Of a DNA stretch of 9,804 bases, positions 7,637 through 9,804 are shown piece by piece; the stretch's first letter is position 1, and the number at the start of each line of letters is the position of its first letter. A model generated the notes under the pieces. The model saw only the letters and a program-made list of their open reading frames with translations. It ran no database searches and was not told where the DNA came from. This DNA comes from Chloroflexota bacterium (GTDB lineage Bacteria; Chloroflexota; Dehalococcoidia; Dehalococcoidales; RBG-16-60-22). The translations under genes were made by a program, and so were the position numbers. The DNA lies in assembly GCA_022574315.1 (NCBI GenBank), contig JACZSH010000051.1:1-9804 (forward strand), given 5' to 3'.

Positions 7637-8932
7637 CTAGCACTTGGTGGCGTGTACACCCAGATATTTTTCCACCAACTCCATGGCGCAGAAATTCCCG
7701 CACATGCTGCAAGCCGACCCGGTTGAAGTATGCTGGGTATGAACGCGGCGTGCCCGTTCCGGGTCAAGAGAAAGCCTGGCTTGCTCTTCCCAATCGAGCT
7801 TCTTCCGGGCCACGGACATTTTTCTGTCCCATTCGGCGGCGCCTTTTACTCCCTTCACCAGGTCACCGGCGTGGGCGGCAAGGCGAGAGGCGATAACGCC
7901 CTGCCGGACATCTTCAAAGTCGGGCAGGGACAGGTGTTCGGAGGGGGTCACGTAGCACAGAAAATCAGTGCCGAAAGCCGCCGCCAGCGCCCCCCCGATG
8001 GCTCCGGTAATATGGTCATACCCCGCCCCGATATCGGTGACCAGCGGCCCCAGCACGTAGAACGGGGCCCCTTTGCAGATAGATTTTTCCAGGCGAACGT
8101 TGGCTTCAATCTGGTTCAAAGGCAGGTGTCCGGGGCCCTCCACAATCGCCTGCACTCCGGCCTCCTGTGCCCGCTGTACCAGCTCTCCGATGGTAAGCAA
8201 CTCTTCCACCTGAGCTCTATCCGTCGCATCCGACAGGCTACCCGGACGCATGCCGTCACCAAGACTCAGCGTGCCGTCATACTCCCGGCATATCTCCAGC
8301 AGGCGGTCGTAGTGCTCGTAAAGAGGATTTTCGCGCTCGTTGTAGAGCATCCAGCCAATCAGGAAAGAACCCCCCCGCGAGACCACGTCAGCCACTCTTC
8401 CCTGCTGCTTGAGTCGGGCAAAGGCAGCCTGGGTCACCCCACAATGAACGGTGACGAAATCGACACCGTCACGTGCGTTTTCCTCAATCACCCCGAAAAG
8501 ATCATCCGCGGTCATTTTGACAATGGCTCCGTCCCGGGCGATTGCCGAGATACCTACCTGATATATGGGTACCGTCCCGATAGGCACCGAGCTGGCATTA
8601 ATTATTGCCCGCCGAATCGCCGGGATATCCCCGCCGGTACTCAGGTCCATGACGGTATCCGCCCCGGCTTCCACAGCCACGCGTAATTTTTCCAGTTCGG
8701 TATTTAAATCACCATAGTCAGAAGAAGTGCCGATGTTGGCATTCACTTTGGTGGAAAGTCCCTGGCCAATGCCGCAGGGCACCAGTCCGGCATGATTGAT
8801 ATTGGCTGGAATAACAATCGTTCCTTCGGCAACACCCTGTCGAATAAACTCGACTTCCAGTCCTTCGGCCTGAGCCACCGTCTTCATTTGAGGAGAAATA
8901 ACGCCTTTTTTCGCCAGTTCCAGTTGAGTCAT
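7637..8932 (-). CDS. thiC: Phosphomethylpyrimidine synthase ThiC (HMP-P synthase)
   Basis: ThiC is a radical-SAM enzyme that rearranges aminoimidazole ribotide into hydroxymethylpyrimidine phosphate, the pyrimidine half of thiamine. The 431-residue protein is the short form common in anaerobes and archaea. Visible marks are NANIGTS (64-70), MDLSTGGD (95-102), the VPIYQ segment (121-125), HCGVT (163-167), SRGGS (185-189), LGDGMRPG (224-231), EGPGH (265-269), GYDHITGAIG (304-313) and the C-terminal cluster-binding CSMCGNFC (408-415). ATG at 8932 is chosen because GGAGGG stands a few bases upstream and because the frame upstream (to 8983) runs through the terminator hairpin. The TPP riboswitch upstream supports thiC over the ThiC paralogue BzaF of benzimidazole synthesis. 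The cysteine spacing reads as C-x2-C-x3-C, one residue shorter than the C-x2-C-x4-C of the long ThiC form. Confidence 0.96.
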   Translation of the reverse strand: MTQLELAKKGVISPQMKTVAQAEGLEVEFIRQGVAEGTIVIPANINHAGLVPCGIGQGLSTKVNANIGTSSDYGDLNTELEKLRVAVEAGADTVMDLSTGGDIPAIRRAIINASSVPIGTVPIYQVGISAIARDGAIVKMTADDLFGVIEENARDGVDFVTVHCGVTQAAFARLKQQGRVADVVSRGGSFLIGWMLYNERENPLYEHYDRLLEICREYDGTLSLGDGMRPGSLSDATDRAQVEELLTIGELVQRAQEAGVQAIVEGPGHLPLNQIEANVRLEKSICKGAPFYVLGPLVTDIGAGYDHITGAIGGALAAAFGTDFLCYVTPSEHLSLPDFEDVRQGVIASRLAAHAGDLVKGVKGAAEWDRKMSVARKKLDWEEQARLSLDPERARRVHTQHTSTGSACSMCGNFCAMELVEKYLGVHATKC

Positions 8933-8950
8933 ATCGCCCTCCAATAAACC

Positions 8951-8992
8951 AAAAGACCAAGGGTTCTTTCGGCTACCGTTCAACCCTTGGTC
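8951..8992 (-). terminator. Intrinsic terminator of the TPP riboswitch
   Basis: On the minus strand GACCAAGGGTT (8992-8982) pairs perfectly with AACCCTTGGTC (8965-8955) across a 16-base loop, and TTTT (8954-8951) then GG and TTT follow. It lies between the TPP aptamer and thiC, with the thiC ribosome binding site only about ten bases further on. This is the expected expression platform: TPP binding should favour the hairpin and stop transcription before thiC. The competing antiterminator pairing was not worked out. Confidence 0.85.
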
Positions 8993-9003
8993 TGAGCTAC
9001 TGC

Positions 9004-9084
9004 CACTTCCCTACGCTCGCATTACCGAGGACAGGTTCACAGGGTTGGCATTTAATCGCCTCTCAGCCCTTGAGCACCCCTAGC
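9004..9084 (-). ncRNA. TPP riboswitch (THI element) upstream of thiC
   Basis: Read on the minus strand, the segment contains the conserved THI-box order: CTAGGGGTGC (9083-9074), GGGCTGAGA (9069-9061), a short variable P3-type stem (TGCCAACCCT region), GTGAACCTG, then GGTAATGCGAGCG and AGGGAAG near 9006. The CUGAGA and GAACCUG/GGAUAAUGCCAGCG-like blocks are the pyrimidine- and pyrophosphate-binding halves of the aptamer. The terminator and thiC follow directly, so it should repress thiC, and probably the M50 gene behind it, when TPP is plentiful. Confidence 0.95.
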
Positions 9085-9113
9085 GGTTAAACTATTTTAT
9101 TCCGACAGGTATA

Positions 9114-9142
9114 AATATATCATAAGCCCGCTCAAAACACAA
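9114..9142 (-). promoter_or_regulatory. Possible promoter of the riboswitch-thiC transcript
   Basis: On the minus strand TTGTGT (9142-9137) is followed after 17 bases by TATATT (9119-9114). The -10 box matches five of six bases, while the -35 box matches only its first three. Transcription would begin near 9107, about 20 bases before the TPP aptamer, a sensible distance. The region is AT-rich, so other -10-like strings occur nearby. Confidence 0.5.
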
Positions 9143-9261
9143 ACGAACTACCTATTATATTACCGTGCCCAACTGGTGCCTGCGGGCAGAAATGGGCGTT
9201 AATATGAACCCTATCCCCCTTTTCCTTGATAAGCCGAGATGGGAGGTAAAAAAGAGGGGCT

Positions 9262-9311
9262 GGCGGCTGTTAACCGCCAGGTTATTGGTTCGAGTCCAGT
9301 TCGGGGAGCCA
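9262..9311 (+). pseudogene. 3' half of a tRNA-Asn(GTT) gene, possible attachment-site remnant
   Basis: The anticodon arm is complete: stem GGCGG (9262-9266) and CCGCC (9274-9278), with loop CTGTTAA and anticodon GTT at 9269-9271. A five-base variable loop follows, then a T arm (ATTGG, loop TTCGAGT, CCAGT, 9284-9300), the 3' acceptor strand TCGGGGA (9301-9307), discriminator G and encoded CCA (9309-9311). The expected 5' part, an acceptor strand like TCCCCGA and a D arm, is absent in the 26 or so bases before 9262. Such 3' halves are what integrases leave when an element enters a tRNA gene, but a deletion or a misassembly could also cut the gene. It borders the AT-richer DNA on the right. Confidence 0.8.
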
Positions 9312-9350
9312 AATTTATATTTACTTGTTTGGCCATTTTTCAGGTTTCAA

Positions 9351-9804
9351 TTACAGCCTTGAACTAATGCGAACTGCTTGGGCGATTAGTGAATTAGTAG
9401 TTGAGTGGATACCCCAAGCACGAATACAACTATTACGCTCATCCGTAGGAAAATATCGCGACGCAAACAAGATTGCCTCCCTAACAAACGAAGATGGTTC
9501 GGCCTCGTACCTATTCTTCAAAATACGACGTTGGGTTGCTGTTCCATGCTTTGCTATTAAGAATACGGCTGTGCTTCGTAATGATTCAATTTTGTTAGTA
9601 TCCTGTAGGATTTGTATAGCCTTATCAACCATACCGGCTGATACAATATCAGCTTCTGTTAATACTACTATTGGCCAGATAAGTGTCCAATCATAAGGTA
9701 TATCTTGACTTGCAATAATCGCCTCTAGTCTCTCGGATATCTCGCTATTTCCTTTAACTAAATACATCAAATAATTGCAGTAAATTTTACTCAGATATGG
9801 CCTT
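9351..9804 (-). CDS. C-terminal part of a helical (HEAT-like) protein, possibly a defence-type reverse transcriptase (partial)
   Basis: The frame is open from the window end at 9804 to the TAA at 9353-9351, giving 150 residues. The TTG (9770) and ATG (9767) inside it are not needed as starts, because the frame continues upstream through RPYLSKIYCNY. The sequence is a run of amphipathic helices with a HEAT-like look: an IPYDWTLIW segment, then a stretch ending FLIAKHGTATQRR and SSFVREAILFASRYFPTDER. From memory of family style, this resembles the C-terminal helical region behind the polymerase domain of some bacterial reverse transcriptases of the UG/Abi (antiphage) kind. The catalytic domain with its YxDD motif would lie beyond the window, so this is unproven; a plain HEAT-repeat protein is the alternative. 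It is visibly more AT-rich than the genes to the left (hand counts of 27 and 21 G+C in the 60-base lines at 9361 and 9541) and abuts the tRNA fragment, both signs of acquisition by transfer. Confidence 0.6.
   Translation of the reverse strand, partial: RPYLSKIYCNYLMYLVKGNSEISERLEAIIASQDIPYDWTLIWPIVVLTEADIVSAGMVDKAIQILQDTNKIESLRSTAVFLIAKHGTATQRRILKNRYEAEPSSFVREAILFASRYFPTDERNSCIRAWGIHSTTNSLIAQAVRISSRL

Noticed and set aside
7730..8686. 318-codon open frame on the + strand, antisense to thiC
   Set aside because: It mirrors the well-supported thiC gene, has no recognisable domain, and its composition is that of a shadow frame from a GC-rich gene.
7637..8932. BzaF (5-hydroxybenzimidazole synthase) instead of ThiC
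   Set aside because: The TPP riboswitch directly upstream, with no cobalamin riboswitch or bza/cob genes nearby, favours thiamine synthesis.
8933..8983. Longer thiC reading frame beginning at 8983
   Set aside because: The extra 17 codons run through the riboswitch terminator hairpin, and a GGAGGG site stands just before the ATG at 8932.
9214..9311. Complete tRNA using TCCCC at 9214-9218 as the 5' acceptor strand
   Set aside because: Five bases could pair with the 3' end, but the next two pairs fail, there is no D arm, and the spacing to the anticodon arm is about 22 bases too long.
9165..9362. 65-codon + strand frame across the tRNA fragment
   Set aside because: It reads straight through the tRNA anticodon and T arms, so it is not a real gene.
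1..9804. CRISPR arrays, insertion sequences or toxin-antitoxin pairs
   Set aside because: No spaced direct repeats, transposase motifs or paired small genes were found by reading both strands.

Overview
The window carries ordinary chromosomal metabolism on the minus strand, plus a foreign-looking right edge. The GC-leaning composition, the clustered glmS/glmM/GlmU-like genes of the archaeal-style two-domain type, the short ThiC and the M50 protease with CBS domains together suggest an anaerobic bacterium, possibly Chloroflexota (Dehalococcoidia-like). This is inferred from gene style only and is not proven by any marker here.

Left edge, 1-726 (+ strand). The window opens inside the C-terminus of a surface or secreted protein: an Ala-Pro linker, one membrane segment and a basic tail. 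A good intrinsic terminator follows. Next comes a small membrane-anchored coiled-coil protein (325-726) of unknown function, with three tandem 7-residue repeats. It converges on glmS.

Centre, 771-6282 (- strand). One tight operon is read in the order glmM, GlmU-like bifunctional enzyme, a second nucleotidylyltransferase paralogue, glmS. With fructose-6-phosphate and glutamine as inputs, GlmS, GlmM and the GlmU-like protein give a complete route to UDP-GlcNAc. The second paralogue keeps the nucleotidyl-transfer motifs but lacks the acetyltransferase His motif, so it probably makes a different NDP-sugar or acts only as a nucleotidylyltransferase. A 214-base gap upstream of glmM holds a possible promoter and a hairpin-plus-T7 element of unclear purpose.

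Right-centre, 6497-9142 (- strand). A promoter-like sequence leads into a TPP riboswitch, then a strong intrinsic terminator, then thiC. Three bases after thiC comes an M50 site-2-type protease with two CBS domains. The protease may therefore be transcribed under thiamine control.

Right edge, 9262-9804. Only the 3' half of a tRNA-Asn(GTT) gene is present, in the form left by site-specific integration or by a rearrangement. It is followed by AT-richer DNA with the C-terminal part of a minus-strand gene that runs off the window. That tail is helical and HEAT-like, and it resembles the C-termini of some bacterial (defence-type) reverse transcriptases. This edge is the best candidate for something unusual, but the diagnostic part of the gene lies outside the window.
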